A stretch of 64,000 nucleotides of DNA from an uncultured Rhodoblastus sp. (GCF_903903185.1 NZ_CAIUXT010000016.1:41815-105814); one strand, 5' to 3'; positions 37,410 through 46,871 are shown, counted from the first letter of the stretch. Numbers and translations are program-made. Notes: generated by a model from the sequence alone, not told the origin.

Positions 37410-37880
37410 ATGGTCATCGCTGTGGTAGAGCAACAAGGCAATTTTTTTCGCTGGAATTTGTCAGCCAATGTCGGTCCTCGGCAACCCAACAAACCCGACG
37501 ATGTGGAACTGGTCCGATTTGGATATTTTTGCATGAAGCAGAATGTCCGTATCCCGCCGAAGCCCGAGTTGCGACCGTTCCTGGAAAAAGTGCGTCCAAT
37601 TGGTCCGTTCGACCAGGATCTTGCGGATATGATTGCAGCGCATGAACGAACACGGGGCGGGTCACAGGACGGCATTATCAGCGTCGCAAAAATATCTTTT
37701 TCAAGCAACAACGGCGAACATTACGATGGTGTGCACCCTTGGATTATTGTCGTACTCAACAATAATATGCTCACGGTAGTCGGCGATATTTATCCCAGAA
37801 TCGACATGCACAAGCAAGCGGGCCCCGAGATTAGCAAGACAGTGAAGAATATACTGACCAATGATAGTTGGTTTAAATAA
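37410..37880 (+). CDS. AT-richer orphan hypothetical protein, 156 aa
   Basis: It starts at ATG 37410 with GGAGGGTGTC before it. The soluble product includes VELVRFGYFCMKQNVRI, DQDLADMIAAHERTRGG and HYDGVHPWIIVVLNNNML, with no signal peptide, membrane helix or recognised motif. Codon use is clearly less GC-rich than in the surrounding genes (AAT, AAA, ATT and TTT are frequent), which suggests horizontal acquisition. It is divergent from the MoxR module. It may be cargo of, or unrelated to, that module. The reading frame is intact over its whole length. Confidence 0.6.
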   Translation: MVIAVVEQQGNFFRWNLSANVGPRQPNKPDDVELVRFGYFCMKQNVRIPPKPELRPFLEKVRPIGPFDQDLADMIAAHERTRGGSQDGIISVAKISFSSNNGEHYDGVHPWIIVVLNNNMLTVVGDIYPRIDMHKQAGPEISKTVKNILTNDSWFK

Positions 37881-37971
37881 GCTCCATTCTATCATTTACA
37901 GCCTTGGAAATTTCCTGTCGAACGGATTTGGGAACGAACCGGAGCGCTTTCCCGTCTTCCGTGGAAGCGCT

Positions 37972-38853
37972 CTAAATCCCCGCCAGCGACAGGTCCAGCC
38001 TGCCGTCGGCCACCGGCGGACACCAGTAATAGCCGCCGGTCAAGGGGCGCGAAAAGCGGAACAACGCGTCGCCGATTCCGTCCTCCAGACCCGCCATGCG
38101 CCGCATCACCTGTTCGAACGGGTCGAGCGAGGCGGCATAGGCGATGAATTCCAGCCCCTCGCCCCGATCGGTCGCCCAGGGCTGGGAACGCCGCACCATG
38201 AAAGCCGTGGGCGCAAAAGTTTCCTGCGCGGTGCGTTTGACATGCGACGATTCCGGCGCGCCGTCGATCTCTTCGTTGTCCGCGTGGCGGCGCCCGATCA
38301 TGGCGTCGCGCTCAGCCACGGAATGGGTGAAGAAGCGTTTCAGGTCATGGACCCAGCGCTGCACGGCGACAAAACTTGAACCCGGCGCGGCGAAGGCCTC
38401 GCCGGCGATGGCAACGTCGAGGCTCTCCTGCGGGCCGGGATTGGCGGTTCCGTCCTGGTAGCCGGAGAGATCGCGCCCGCCGGCGTAGGAAAACGTGTCC
38501 ATGGCGTCGCTGGGTTCAAAGGCGCCATCGAGCAGGTCGAAGACTTTGCGCGACAGATCGAAGATCGCGCCCCGATCGGCGGCGCGCAGAAAAATCCAGA
38601 GATCCTGCTGGGTGGAGGGGATGGCATGGGCGCTGCCCGAAAGCGCCGGAAAGACCCGAAGGCCGGAAATCTCGCGCCCCAGCGCCCGAACCAAAGGCTC
38701 GCCCAACCCGACGACGCCCCATTGCGGATCGAAATTTTCGCGCAAGCGCGCCAATGCGGGCCGGGGATCTCTTTCATGGGCGAGAGAGAAGGACAGCGAC
38801 CGGCCCGACGGCGAAGCCGGCGCGAGCACGCCAGGCTGATAGGTCAAGGTCAT
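37972..38853 (-). CDS. Dyp-type heme peroxidase
   Basis: A 293-residue dye-decolourising peroxidase. The GxxDG signature with the distal Asp is in DLSGYQDGTANP. The proximal heme His is in APESSHVKRTAQ, with VRRSQPWATDRGEGLEF behind it. The start at ATG 38853 (TLTYQPGVLAP) was preferred over 38880. No Tat or Sec signal is visible, so it is cytoplasmic or encapsulin-targeted. No encapsulin gene is adjacent. Length and motif order suggest the P/B class. It oxidises bulky aromatic substrates with H2O2; the natural substrate is unknown. Confidence 0.88.
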   Translation of the reverse strand: MTLTYQPGVLAPASPSGRSLSFSLAHERDPRPALARLRENFDPQWGVVGLGEPLVRALGREISGLRVFPALSGSAHAIPSTQQDLWIFLRAADRGAIFDLSRKVFDLLDGAFEPSDAMDTFSYAGGRDLSGYQDGTANPGPQESLDVAIAGEAFAAPGSSFVAVQRWVHDLKRFFTHSVAERDAMIGRRHADNEEIDGAPESSHVKRTAQETFAPTAFMVRRSQPWATDRGEGLEFIAYAASLDPFEQVMRRMAGLEDGIGDALFRFSRPLTGGYYWCPPVADGRLDLSLAGI

Positions 38854-38999
38854 GCATTTCCCCCGCCGATGGCGCTTCAAGATGAAAGCAAAGCTTAAAC
38901 GCGGCCGGGCGCCCGATCAACGACGAAGTCAGGTCGGCGCCGGGCAATCGCTTGAATGCGTCTGGCCGCCGTCAGGCCGCATGTCCCCCGAAGCGTTTC

Positions 39000-39377
39000 T
39001 TACGCCGAAAGACCGGCCAGAACTTCCGGCGCGGCTTCGGTCAGCGACACCGATTCGCCGCAGCCGCAGGACCCGGTCTCGTTAGGATTCTCGAAGGTGA
39101 AGGTCGCCGACAGCTTGGTGGTAACGAAATCCATCCGCGCGCCGATCAAAAACAGCACCGCCTTGGGCTCGACCAGCACTTTCGCGCCCTTTTCCTCGAC
39201 CAAAGTCTCGCCGGGACGCGCCTCTTCCGCCAGATCTACCGTGTAGGACATGCCGGCGCAGCCGCCGTTCTTGACGCCGACGCGCAAGCCGAACGCCTTG
39301 CCTGCGGATTTTTCGACCAGACTTTCGATCCGCGCGGCGGCGGCGTCGGTAATGTGCATGAGCGGGCGGAGGGCCAT
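39000..39377 (-). CDS. Iron-sulfur cluster assembly/A-type carrier protein
   Basis: A 125-residue HesB/IscA-family carrier. The three conserved cysteines are present: C40 in KNGGCAGMSY, then C104 and C106 in ETGSCGCGESV. A-type carriers bind and hand over Fe-S clusters. The start at ATG 39377 (ALRPLMHITDAA) was preferred because the residues before it are not conserved. IscA, SufA and ErpA cannot be told apart without phylogeny; this one is not inside a suf operon. Possible client proteins here include BioB, MoaC-pathway enzymes and the UDG at 62 kb. Confidence 0.88.
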   Translation of the reverse strand: MALRPLMHITDAAAARIESLVEKSAGKAFGLRVGVKNGGCAGMSYTVDLAEEARPGETLVEEKGAKVLVEPKAVLFLIGARMDFVTTKLSATFTFENPNETGSCGCGESVSLTEAAPEVLAGLSA

Positions 39378-39586
39378 GGCTTCGATCCCTTCAACGGGGG
39401 CCAGCGGCTTCAACTGGCGCAAGCCCCGACGAAAATTGCGTTGCACTGCATATAGCATCGACGCGCGGCAGGTTAAAGCAGCAAGGCAAATCCCGAGCCG
39501 CCGCGCCGGCGCCGCCGCAATTGACTTCGCCCCGCCTTCCGCTCAAAACAGCCCGACACGGCCCGCGCCCCGAGCGGAGATTTGCG

Positions 39587-40201
39587 ATGCCATCCGTCAC
39601 CCTGATCGACAATTACGACAGTTTCACCTTCAATCTGGTGCACTATCTCGGCGCGCTCGGCGCGAAGGTGAAGGTGGTGCGCAACGATCAGGCCAGCGTT
39701 GCGGAAATCATCGGCGAAGAGCCCGGCTGCATCGTGCTGTCGCCCGGACCCTGCACGCCTCGCGAGGCCGGAATCTGCCTCGACCTGATCCGCGAGGCCA
39801 GCCCCAAAATCCCGATTCTCGGCGTCTGCCTCGGCCATCAGGCCATCGGCGAGGTTTTCGGCGGCGAGGTCGTGCGCGCGCCGACCCCCGTCCACGGCAA
39901 GGTCGCCGAGATTTTTCACGAGGGCGAGACCCTGTTCCACGGGTTGCCGAGCCCGTTCAAGGCGACGCGCTATCATTCGCTGGTGGTGCGCCGCGACACC
40001 GTTCCCAAGGCGCTGTCGGTCACGGCGCAAACTTCCGACGGCCTGATCATGGGCCTGAGCCACATCACCCGTCCCGTCCATGGCGTGCAGTTCCACCCCG
40101 AAAGCATCGCCTCCGAACATGGCCATGCGCTGTTGCGCAATTTCCTCGATCTCGCCAAAGGCTGGAACGCGGCGAGGCGCGACCTCCAGCGGCAAGCTTA
40201 G
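39587..40201 (+). CDS. trpG: Anthranilate synthase component II (glutamine amidotransferase)
   Basis: A 204-residue class I glutaminase. The start VTLIDNYDSFTFNLVHYLG, the oxyanion strand LSPGPCTPREAG, the nucleophile Cys81 in ILGVCLGHQAIG and the His/Glu pair in VQFHPESIASEHG are all standard. It supplies ammonia to TrpE (not in this window) for anthranilate synthesis. ATG 39587 begins at the canonical position. The trpD start follows three bases after its stop, so the two are co-transcribed. Confidence 0.94.
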   Translation: MPSVTLIDNYDSFTFNLVHYLGALGAKVKVVRNDQASVAEIIGEEPGCIVLSPGPCTPREAGICLDLIREASPKIPILGVCLGHQAIGEVFGGEVVRAPTPVHGKVAEIFHEGETLFHGLPSPFKATRYHSLVVRRDTVPKALSVTAQTSDGLIMGLSHITRPVHGVQFHPESIASEHGHALLRNFLDLAKGWNAARRDLQRQA

Positions 40202-40204
40202 AAA

Positions 40205-41248
40205 ATGGAAGCTTTCAAACCGGTCCTGGCGAAAATCGCCCATGGCGAGGTTCTTTCGCGCGACGAGGCGCAAGCCGCCTTCGAGGCCGTGCTTTCGGGA
40301 CAGGCGACCCACGCCCAGATGGGCGCTTTTCTGATGGGCTTGCGCGTGCGCGGCGAAACCGAGGAAGAACTGATCGGCGCGGTCGCCGCCATGCGGTCGA
40401 AAATGCTCCGCGTCAAGGCGCCGTCAGGCGCCATCGACATCGTCGGCACCGGCGGCGACGGGGCCAACACCTATAATGTTTCGACGCTCGCGGCGATTAT
40501 CGTCGCCTCATGCGGCGTGCCGGTCGCCAAGCATGGCGGGCGCGCCGCCTCGTCGATGAGCGGCGCCAGCGACGTGCTCGGCGAATTGGGCGTGCGAATC
40601 GGCATCGAGCCCGAACGAATCGAGGCGAGCCTGCGCGAGGCCCATATCGGCTTCATGACGGCGCAGGCGCATCACGCCGCCATGGCCCATGTCGCGCCGG
40701 TGCGGCGCGAAACCGGCGCGCGCACCTTGTTCAACCTGATCGGGCCGCTGTCCAATCCGGCCGGCGTCAAGCGCCTTCTGATCGGCGTGTTTTCCGAAAA
40801 ATGGATGGCGCCGATCGCCCGCGTTCTGCGCGAACTGGGCGCCGAGCGCGTCTGGGTGGTGCATGGGAGCGACGGGCTCGACGAGGTTACGACGACCGGC
40901 GCGACCAGCGTCGTGGCGCTGGAGGACGGGGCCTTGCGCCATTTCGAGATCACGCCCGAACAGGCCGGCCTGCCGCGCGGAAAAATCGAGGATCTGCGCG
41001 GCGGCGACCCCGCCCATAACGCCGCCGCCCTGCGCGCGGTTCTGGCTGGCGCGAAAAACGCCTATCGTGATATCGCCGTACTCAACGCCGCCGCCGCGTT
41101 GGTAGTGGCCGGCAAGGCCGAAAACCTCGCCAAGGGCGCGCGATTCGCCGAAAACGCGCTCGACAGCGGCAGAGCCGCGGCGACGCTGGATAAATTGATA
41201 AAAATCTCCAACCAGGAACCCCGCGCAGGCGCACAGGCGAAGGTTTAG
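40205..41248 (+). CDS. trpD: Anthranilate phosphoribosyltransferase
   Basis: 347 residues. It joins anthranilate to PRPP in tryptophan synthesis. The PRPP loop is [17 protein letters not shown], with [21 protein letters not shown] and [18 protein letters not shown] further on. Length is typical. It is preceded by trpG at three bases. trpC, which normally follows closely, is pushed 344 bases downstream by a cluster of repeats. Confidence 0.95.
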   Translation: MEAFKPVLAKIAHGEVLSRDEAQAAFEAVLSGQATHAQMGAFLMGLRVRGETEEELIGAVAAMRSKMLRVKAPSGAIDIVGTGGDGANTYNVSTLAAIIVASCGVPVAKHGGRAASSMSGASDVLGELGVRIGIEPERIEASLREAHIGFMTAQAHHAAMAHVAPVRRETGARTLFNLIGPLSNPAGVKRLLIGVFSEKWMAPIARVLRELGAERVWVVHGSDGLDEVTTTGATSVVALEDGALRHFEITPEQAGLPRGKIEDLRGGDPAHNAAALRAVLAGAKNAYRDIAVLNAAAALVVAGKAENLAKGARFAENALDSGRAAATLDKLIKISNQEPRAGAQAKV

Positions 41249-41253
41249 GCGCC

Positions 41254-41296
41254 AGAGCCATGTCCGATCCGATTCCAGCGGATCTGAAATGGCTCT
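41254..41296. repeat. Imperfect inverted repeat after trpD
   Basis: AGAGCCAT (41254-41261) pairs with ATGGCTCT (41289-41296). Inside, GATCCG pairs with CGGATC. CTAG follows. It could fold in the mRNA or act as a weak terminator, but lacks a T-run directly after the stem (TTTGTTGTTTTT follows a few bases later). Confidence 0.65.
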
Positions 41297-41312
41297 AGTT
41301 TGTTGTTTTTAA

Positions 41313-41360
41313 GTGTTTTCTTCACGCGAACCGGGTCTACTTCGCTTGAATACGCTCCAG
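41313..41360. repeat. AACCGG/GCTC repeat, unit A
   Basis: GTGTTTTCTTCACGCGAACC, then GGGTCTACTTCGCTTGAA and TACGCTCCAG. It closely matches the copy at 56751-56796. Confidence 0.7.
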
Positions 41361-41413
41361 AGTCGCCAAAGGGTGGAATTGAACGAGGCGACGGGCATTT
41401 CCTTGACGTAGCG

Positions 41414-41500
41414 GCGTTTTTTGCGAAAAACCGGCATTTGCCGATCCGCGCGCCGCTCGCTGGCGTTTTCATATTTCAAGGAATCGCGAAAATGCTCTAG
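41414..41500. repeat. AACCGG/GCTCTAG repeat, unit B
   Basis: CGTTTTTTGCGAAAAACCGG, then a divergent middle and GCGAAAATGCTCTAG. The AAACCGGC core and the GCTCTAG end relate it to the repeats at 12802 and 17071. Confidence 0.6.
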
Positions 41501-41538
41501 GCTGCTTTTTGAACGCGTGTGCGGCGCTTGGCCCTTCG

Positions 41539-41585
41539 GGTTTCGACGCAAACCGGCATCCTCTTCGTTTGAAAGCGCTCCAAGG
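41539..41585. repeat. AACCGG/GCTC repeat, unit C
   Basis: TTTCGACGCAAACCGGCATC, then CTCTTCGTTTGAAAGCGCTC and CAAGG. It ends eight bases before the trpC start, so it overlaps the region where a trpC ribosome site (CCAAGG) would lie. Confidence 0.6.
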
Positions 41586-41592
41586 TCAAAAC

Positions 41593-42408
41593 ATGCCCGA
41601 TATTCTGAAAAGAATCGAAGCTTACAAGCGAACCGAAATTTCCGAGGCGAAAGTCCGCGTGCCCTTCTCGACGCTGGAGCGCAAGGCGCACGATCGCGAC
41701 CCGCCGCGCGGTTTTCTTCGGGCCATCGAAGCCAAGGTGGAATCGGGACGCCCCGCGCTGATCGCCGAGATCAAGAAAGCCAGCCCTTCCAAGGGTTTGA
41801 TCCGGGCCGATTTCGATCCCGCGAGCCTCGCCCGCGCCTATCAGGCCGGCGGCGCCGCATGCCTTTCGGTGCTGACCGACGGCCCGTCCTTCCAGGGTCA
41901 TCTCGACGATCTCGTCGCCGCCCACGCCGCCTGCCGCCTGCCGTCGCTGCGCAAGGATTTTCTGTTCGACCCCTATCAGGTCTATGAAGCGCGCGCCGCC
42001 GGCGCCGATTGCATCCTGATCATCCTCGCCTGCGTCAGCGATTCGGAAGCCCGCGCGCTCAATGTCGCCGCCCATGATCTGCACATGGACGTGCTGGCCG
42101 AGGCCCATGATGAAGCCGAACTCGATCGCGCGCTGGCGCTGGAAACGCCGCTGGTCGGCATCAACAACCGTAATCTGCGCGATTTCAGGGTGACGCTGGA
42201 AACCTGCGAGAAATTGGCGGCCCGCGCGGGAAAGGACCGGCGGATCGTCGCCGAGAGCGGCATCGAGACCCATGCCGACATCGTCCGGCTGAGAAATTCC
42301 GGCGTCAATATTTTTCTGGTCGGCGAATCGCTGATGCGTCAGTCCAACGTCGAACAGGCCGCCAGAAGCCTGCTGACCGGCGCGCCGACGGCCTCGCAGC
42401 CGGCATGA
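41593..42408 (+). CDS. trpC: Indole-3-glycerol phosphate synthase
   Basis: A 271-residue TIM-barrel enzyme closing the indole ring. [64 protein letters not shown] and [12 protein letters not shown] are the family's active-site segments. The start is ATG 41593; a longer frame to 41509 runs through repeat DNA. Its stop overlaps the moaC start by four bases (ATGA). Confidence 0.95.
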   Translation: MPDILKRIEAYKRTEISEAKVRVPFSTLERKAHDRDPPRGFLRAIEAKVESGRPALIAEIKKASPSKGLIRADFDPASLARAYQAGGAACLSVLTDGPSFQGHLDDLVAAHAACRLPSLRKDFLFDPYQVYEARAAGADCILIILACVSDSEARALNVAAHDLHMDVLAEAHDEAELDRALALETPLVGINNRNLRDFRVTLETCEKLAARAGKDRRIVAESGIETHADIVRLRNSGVNIFLVGESLMRQSNVEQAARSLLTGAPTASQPA

Positions 42409-42938
42409 GCGCCGGCAAAAAGGGTATGAATGACCAAGGTCTGAAAATGGGCGGGCTGACCCACCTCAACGAGGCCGGCGAAGCGCATATGGTCGATGTC
42501 TCGGCCAAGCCGCGCAGCGTCCGCCTTGCGGTGGCGACGGGCTGCGTGGCGATGGCGCCGGAAACCCTCGCGCTCTGTCTCAAGGGACAGGCGAAAAAGG
42601 GCGACGTCTTCGCCGCCGCCCGCATCGCCGGCATCATGGCCGCCAAGCGCACCTCCGAATTGATCCCGCTTTGCCATCCGCTCAATCTGAGCAAGATCGA
42701 GGTCGAGATCGAAGCCGATCCCGCCCTGCCCGGGTTGCGGCTGCGCGCCGCCGCCCGCACGGTCGGCGAGACCGGCGTGGAGATGGAGGCGCTGACCGCC
42801 GTCTGCGTCGCCTGCCTGACAATCTATGACATGCTCAAGGCGGCGGACCGCGCCATGCGCATCGAAAGCGTGCTGCTGGTGGAGAAGACCGGCGGCGAAT
42901 CGGGCGATTACCGCCGGGTCGCACAGGCCGAAACATGA
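42405..42938 (+). CDS. moaC: Cyclic pyranopterin monophosphate synthase
   Basis: 177 residues. It converts the MoaA product to cyclic pyranopterin monophosphate, the first stable intermediate of molybdenum cofactor. Markers are [38 protein letters not shown] and [20 protein letters not shown]. The frame begins with ATG 42405 overlapping trpC. A slightly later ATG (42426) would remove seven non-conserved residues. It overlaps moeA by four bases. Confidence 0.95.
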   Translation: MSAGKKGMNDQGLKMGGLTHLNEAGEAHMVDVSAKPRSVRLAVATGCVAMAPETLALCLKGQAKKGDVFAAARIAGIMAAKRTSELIPLCHPLNLSKIEVEIEADPALPGLRLRAAARTVGETGVEMEALTAVCVACLTIYDMLKAADRAMRIESVLLVEKTGGESGDYRRVAQAET

Positions 42939-44152
42939 CCGAAAACAACAACCCGCTATCGGTGGACGAGGCGCTCCGGGCGATTCTTGCGCAGGCGAAA
43001 GGCCCGCTCGCCATCGAGGATGCGCCGCTGTCGCAGTGTTTTGGCCGCACCCTGGCGCGGGACCTGCTCGCGCGGCGCACCCAGCCCCCAAAACCCCTGT
43101 CGGCGATGGACGGCTATGCGCTTCGCGCCGCCGACCGGGGCCCGCTGCGGGTGATCGGCGAATCCGCCGCCGGGCGCGGGTTCGACGGCGTTTGCGGACC
43201 CGGCGAGGCCGTGCGCATTTTCACCGGCGCGCCCTTGCCGCAGGGCGCCGATACGGTTTTGGTGCAGGAAGAGGCGCGCCGCGACGGCGATGCCGTCGAA
43301 GCGATGGCCCCCGTCGGGCAAGGCCGCAATGTGCGGCTCGCCGGGATCGATTTCCGCGAGGGCGAAACCATTCTTGCAAAAGGCCGCCGCCTCAGCCCGG
43401 CGGATGTCGCCCTGGCCGCCAGCGCCGACCACGCAAGCCTGCCCCTGGCCAGCAAGCCAAGAATAGCGGTTCTCGCCACCGGCGACGAGTTGGTCGCGCC
43501 GGGAGCCGAACGCGGCCCGGACCAGATCGTCGCCTCCAATTCCTGGTCCGTGCTCGGCCTGATCCTGGCGGCGGGCGGCGAGGCGATCGACCTCGGCGCG
43601 ACCTCGGACCGGCTCGACGAGATCGAGGCGGCGATCGGTCGAGCCCGCGCGGCGGGGGTCGATGTGCTGGTGACGATTGGCGGCGCCTCGGTCGGCGACC
43701 GCGATCTGGTGCGCGGCGCGCTGGCGCGCGAGGGCATGGATCTCAATTTCTGGCGGGTCAACATGAAGCCCGGGAAGCCGCTGATTCATGGCCATATCGG
43801 CCCGATGACGGTGCTTGGGCTGCCCGGCAACCCGGTCTCGGCGACGGTCTGCGGCGAAATTTTCCTGAAACCGCTGATCCGCGCCCTGAGCGGCGATCCG
43901 CTCGCCGGGGCCGACCGCTGCGAACCCGCAACCGCCGGCGCCGCCTTGCCGAAAGGCGGTCCGCGCCAGGAATTCTTGCGCGCGACGCTGGCGCTCGATG
44001 AGGAGGGGCGCATCGTCGCCACCGCGCAGCCGGATCAGGATTCCTCGCTCCATCGCGTACTGTCGCAATCGCAGGCGCTGATCGTGCGCCCCGCCGGGGC
44101 GCCCGCCGGCGTCGCCGGCGACAAGGTTTCAATCCTGCGCTTGACGCTGTGA
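42935..44152 (+). CDS. moeA: Molybdopterin molybdenumtransferase MoeA
   Basis: 405 residues. It inserts molybdate into adenylylated molybdopterin. Four-domain layout: [11 protein letters not shown] at the start, [14 protein letters not shown] in the active-site cleft, [28 protein letters not shown] and [15 protein letters not shown] of the MogA-like domain, and [12 protein letters not shown] near the C terminus. It follows moaC with an ATGA overlap. In many Hyphomicrobiales the next gene is lexA; here a serine hydrolase follows. Confidence 0.95.
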   Translation: MTENNNPLSVDEALRAILAQAKGPLAIEDAPLSQCFGRTLARDLLARRTQPPKPLSAMDGYALRAADRGPLRVIGESAAGRGFDGVCGPGEAVRIFTGAPLPQGADTVLVQEEARRDGDAVEAMAPVGQGRNVRLAGIDFREGETILAKGRRLSPADVALAASADHASLPLASKPRIAVLATGDELVAPGAERGPDQIVASNSWSVLGLILAAGGEAIDLGATSDRLDEIEAAIGRARAAGVDVLVTIGGASVGDRDLVRGALAREGMDLNFWRVNMKPGKPLIHGHIGPMTVLGLPGNPVSATVCGEIFLKPLIRALSGDPLAGADRCEPATAGAALPKGGPRQEFLRATLALDEEGRIVATAQPDQDSSLHRVLSQSQALIVRPAGAPAGVAGDKVSILRLTL

Positions 44153-44201
44153 CGCCGGCGCCGTTTGCCGAAGCTTAAACTCTGTTTCGGAAAGACAACC
44201 C

Positions 44202-44759
44202 ATGCGCATTTCCGATCTCGAACTTCTGCTCGTCCCGGGTCTTGACGGCTCCGGCCCAGATCATTGGCAGAGGCGTTGGGAGCAAAAGCTTCCGACGGCG
44301 CGCGTCATCGAGCAGGCGGACTGGTCCAATCCCCGGCATGAGGACTGGGTGGCGACGATCAAGCGTGAAATCGCGCAAGCGACACGCCCGGTGGTGCTGA
44401 TCGGACATAGTCTTGGCGCCTATGCGGCAGCCGCCGCCATTGACGAGACCACACGCGGAAAAATCGCCGCGGCCTTTCTGGTCGCGCCGCCCGATCCCGG
44501 CAACCCCGCCGTGCGGAGCTTTACAATTGACCCTGCCTTCAAAGAAAAAGCGCCGCAAGCGGCGCTTCAGGTTCCCGGCGTGATTGTCGCAAGCCGTAAC
44601 GATGCCTTGGCGGATTTTTCTTTCGCCGAAAGACTCGCTCTTCTTTGGGGCCTCGACCTCGCCGACGCTGGGGACGCCGGCCATATCAACGCCGAGAGCG
44701 GTCATGGACCCTGGCCAGAAGGCTTGATGCGTCTGGCCGGGCTTTTATCTAAAATTTGA
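44202..44759 (+). CDS. RBBP9/YdeN-family serine hydrolase
   Basis: A 185-residue small alpha/beta hydrolase. It starts ELLLVPGLDGSGPDHWQRRW, where PG-DG-GP-HWQ is the hallmark of the RBBP9/YdeN (PF06821) family. The nucleophile Ser70 lies in LIGHSLGAYAAA. The acid is probably in ASRNDALADF and the histidine in DAGHINAESGHG. Substrates of bacterial members are mostly unknown. It lies 49 bases after moeA on the same strand and may be read through from that operon. Confidence 0.88.
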   Translation: MRISDLELLLVPGLDGSGPDHWQRRWEQKLPTARVIEQADWSNPRHEDWVATIKREIAQATRPVVLIGHSLGAYAAAAAIDETTRGKIAAAFLVAPPDPGNPAVRSFTIDPAFKEKAPQAALQVPGVIVASRNDALADFSFAERLALLWGLDLADAGDAGHINAESGHGPWPEGLMRLAGLLSKI

Positions 44760-44885
44760 CCGCCCTCACCCTTCCGCGCCGTTGAACCGGACACAAAGGG
44801 TTTTCCTGTTCCTGTCAGCGCCTGCGCGCCCCCGTTCGCCTCCCCTGCGAATGATCAATGGTCGCGCCGGGCTGAGAAATTTGCG

Positions 44886-44899
44886 TTGACGCAAGTCAA
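44886..44899. promoter_or_regulatory. FNR/FixK-type box (orphan)
   Basis: TTGAC-GCAA-GTCAA is a perfect dyad of the Crp-Fnr class, close to the anaerobox TTGAY-N4-RTCAA. It lies between two convergent genes (the hydrolase and rpsD), with no annotated start near it. It may be a chance palindrome or the promoter of an unseen RNA. Confidence 0.4.
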
Positions 44900-44932
44900 T
44901 GTTGCGCCGGTTATCGTCATAAAACAGCCATG

Positions 44933-44955
44933 AAAAAGGCCGCCCGGAGGCGGCC
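44933..44955 (-). terminator. Rho-independent terminator of rpsD
   Basis: GGCCGCC (44938-44944), loop of four, GGCGGCC (44949-44955), then TTTTT on the minus strand. It lies about 40 bases after the rpsD stop. Confidence 0.85.
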
Positions 44956-44991
44956 AGATTTGTCGTCGCGATTTTGCCGTTTGCCGTGCGA

Positions 44992-45609
44992 TCAGCGCGA
45001 ATAGAATTCGATCACCAGATTGGGCTCCATCACCACCGGATAGGGCACTTCCGAAGGCAGCGGCACGCGGGTCAGCTTCGCGGTCAGTTTGGAATGATCG
45101 ACCTCGTAGAAATCCGGCACATCGCGTTCGGCGAGGCCGATCGCTTCCAGCACGATCACAAGCTGGCGCGAGGATTCCTTGACCTCGACCACGTCGCCCG
45201 CCTTGACCAGATAGGAGGCGATGTTTACGCGCTTGCCATTGACCTTGACATGACCATGGTTGACGAACTGGCGGGCGGCGAAAACCGTCGGCACGAATTT
45301 CGCCCGATAAACCACGGCGTCGAGCCGGCGCTCCAGCAGACCGATCAGGTTATCGCCGGAGTCGCCCTTCATGCGGATCGCCTCGGCGTAATATTTGCGG
45401 AACTGCTTTTCCGAAATATTGCCGTAATAGCCCTTGAGCTTCTGCTTGGCCTTGAGCTGGGTGCCGAAGTCGGACAGTTTGCCCTTGCGGCGCTGGCCAT
45501 GCTGGCCGGGACCATATTCGCGGCGGTTGACCGGGCTCTTCGGGCGGCCCCAGATGTTCTGGCCCATGCGGCGGTCGATTTTATACTTGGCTTCTGAACG
45601 CTTGGTCAT
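44992..45609 (-). CDS. rpsD: 30S ribosomal protein S4
   Basis: 205 residues. It binds 16S rRNA early in 30S assembly and contributes to decoding fidelity. [20 protein letters not shown], the [20 protein letters not shown] segment and the S4 RNA-binding domain ([18 protein letters not shown], then [17 protein letters not shown]) are intact. There are no zinc-type cysteines, as usual in alphaproteobacteria. As in this class generally, it stands alone instead of in the alpha operon. A terminator follows. The 257-base upstream gap has GC-rich inverted segments but no recognised S4 leader. Confidence 0.96.
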   Translation of the reverse strand: MTKRSEAKYKIDRRMGQNIWGRPKSPVNRREYGPGQHGQRRKGKLSDFGTQLKAKQKLKGYYGNISEKQFRKYYAEAIRMKGDSGDNLIGLLERRLDAVVYRAKFVPTVFAARQFVNHGHVKVNGKRVNIASYLVKAGDVVEVKESSRQLVIVLEAIGLAERDVPDFYEVDHSKLTAKLTRVPLPSEVPYPVVMEPNLVIEFYSR

Positions 45610-45866
45610 TCAAGTCCTCGAATTTCGATGGGACGCGAGGACAGGATGTCGCGCGCAAGGATTGCGCCGAGCCAAAGCGTCCTCCCGCCCTGCGGGGTAA
45701 CGCGCCCTCCTCTGTCTGCTCATGCAGACCGACAGGCTGCTCACCTTCAAAAGGGAACGGCCACGGGTGCTTGTTCTCCGGCTGCCTTTCGGCAACGCGA
45801 AGAAACGGGGTGATAGAGGCCGGCGCGACATAAGTCAATCGCCGCCGCATAATCTCCGCGCTTGTC

Positions 45867-46871
45867 TCAACGCAGTTTCACCAATTGCTTGCCGAAGTTG
45901 CGGCCTTCCAGCAGGCCGAGAAAGGCCGCCGGCGCCGCCTCGATCCCCTCGGCGATGCTCTCGCGCCAATGCAATTTGCCCTGCGCGATCAGCGCGCCGA
46001 GTTCCGCCACCGCCTTCGGCCACAAGTCCAGATGATCGAAGACGATGAACCCTTGAATCTTGAGCCGCCGGACCAGCACGACGCGCAGATCGCGCAGGCT
46101 CGAGGATTCCGCGCCCTGATAGGAGGCGACGAGCCCGCAGAGCGCGACGCGGCCGAAGTCATTGAGCCGCCGGGCGGCGGCGTCGAAACATTTGCCGCCG
46201 ACGTTTTCGAACAGCCCGTCAATGCCGTCGGGCGCGGCTGCCTTGAGGAGATCGGCGAAATTTTCGGCGCGATGATCGACGCAGGCGTCGAAGCCGAGCG
46301 CCTCGACGGCATAGGCGCATTTTTCTGGCCCGCCGGCAATGCCCACCGTCCGGGCTCCCGCCGCTTTGGCGAGCTGGCCGACGATGGACCCGACCGCCCC
46401 GGTCGCCGCCGACACCGCCAGAGTCTCGCCCGCCTTCGGCGCAATGATCCGGTTGACGCCAACCCAGGCGGTGACGCCCGGCATGCCCAGCACCCCGAGC
46501 CAGGCCTGGACGGGTAAGCCATTCGGCTCGATCTTTCGCAACTGCGCGCCATCGTCGAGCGCATAAAGCTGCCAGCCGCCCATGCCGGCCACCTTGTCGC
46601 CGACGGCAAATTTCGGATTGTTCGAGGCGACCACTTCGCCGACCGTGCCGCCGACCATCGCCTCGCCCAAGCTTTGCGCGGCGGCATAGGATTTGGAGTC
46701 GTTCATCCGCCCGCGCATATAGGGGTCGAGCGACAGATAGTCGTGGCGCACCAGAACCTGGCCCGGTCCCGGTTCGGGAGCCGGAAGCTCGACAAGCGAA
46801 AAATTTTCGAGTGTGGCCCTGGCGTCGCCGCCCGGGCGCGACGCCAGCACAATTTTCTTGTTGGTCGGCAT
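45867..46871 (-). CDS. NADPH-dependent alkenal/one oxidoreductase (CurA/leukotriene B4 dehydrogenase-like MDR)
   Basis: 334 residues, zinc-free medium-chain dehydrogenase/reductase. It has LSLDPYMRGRMNDSKSYA, the NADPH-binding VSAATGAVGSIVGQLAKAAG and FENVGGKCFDAAARRLNDFG, with the tail LLEGRNFGKQLVKL. These are the marks of the CurA/PTGR1/YncB group, which reduces the double bond of alpha,beta-unsaturated aldehydes and ketones. It is probably used in detoxification. It stands alone on the minus strand, divergent from murI. Confidence 0.9.
   Translation of the reverse strand: MPTNKKIVLASRPGGDARATLENFSLVELPAPEPGPGQVLVRHDYLSLDPYMRGRMNDSKSYAAAQSLGEAMVGGTVGEVVASNNPKFAVGDKVAGMGGWQLYALDDGAQLRKIEPNGLPVQAWLGVLGMPGVTAWVGVNRIIAPKAGETLAVSAATGAVGSIVGQLAKAAGARTVGIAGGPEKCAYAVEALGFDACVDHRAENFADLLKAAAPDGIDGLFENVGGKCFDAAARRLNDFGRVALCGLVASYQGAESSSLRDLRVVLVRRLKIQGFIVFDHLDLWPKAVAELGALIAQGKLHWRESIAEGIEAAPAAFLGLLEGRNFGKQLVKLR

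Larger units (their letters stand above)
41249..41592. other. Repeat-filled gap between trpD and trpC
   Basis: No gene. It contains a hairpin (41254-41296) and three units of the AACCGG/GCTCTAG repeat family in tandem, described separately. This is unusual inside what is normally a tight trpDC-moaC-moeA transcript. Confidence 0.75.
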
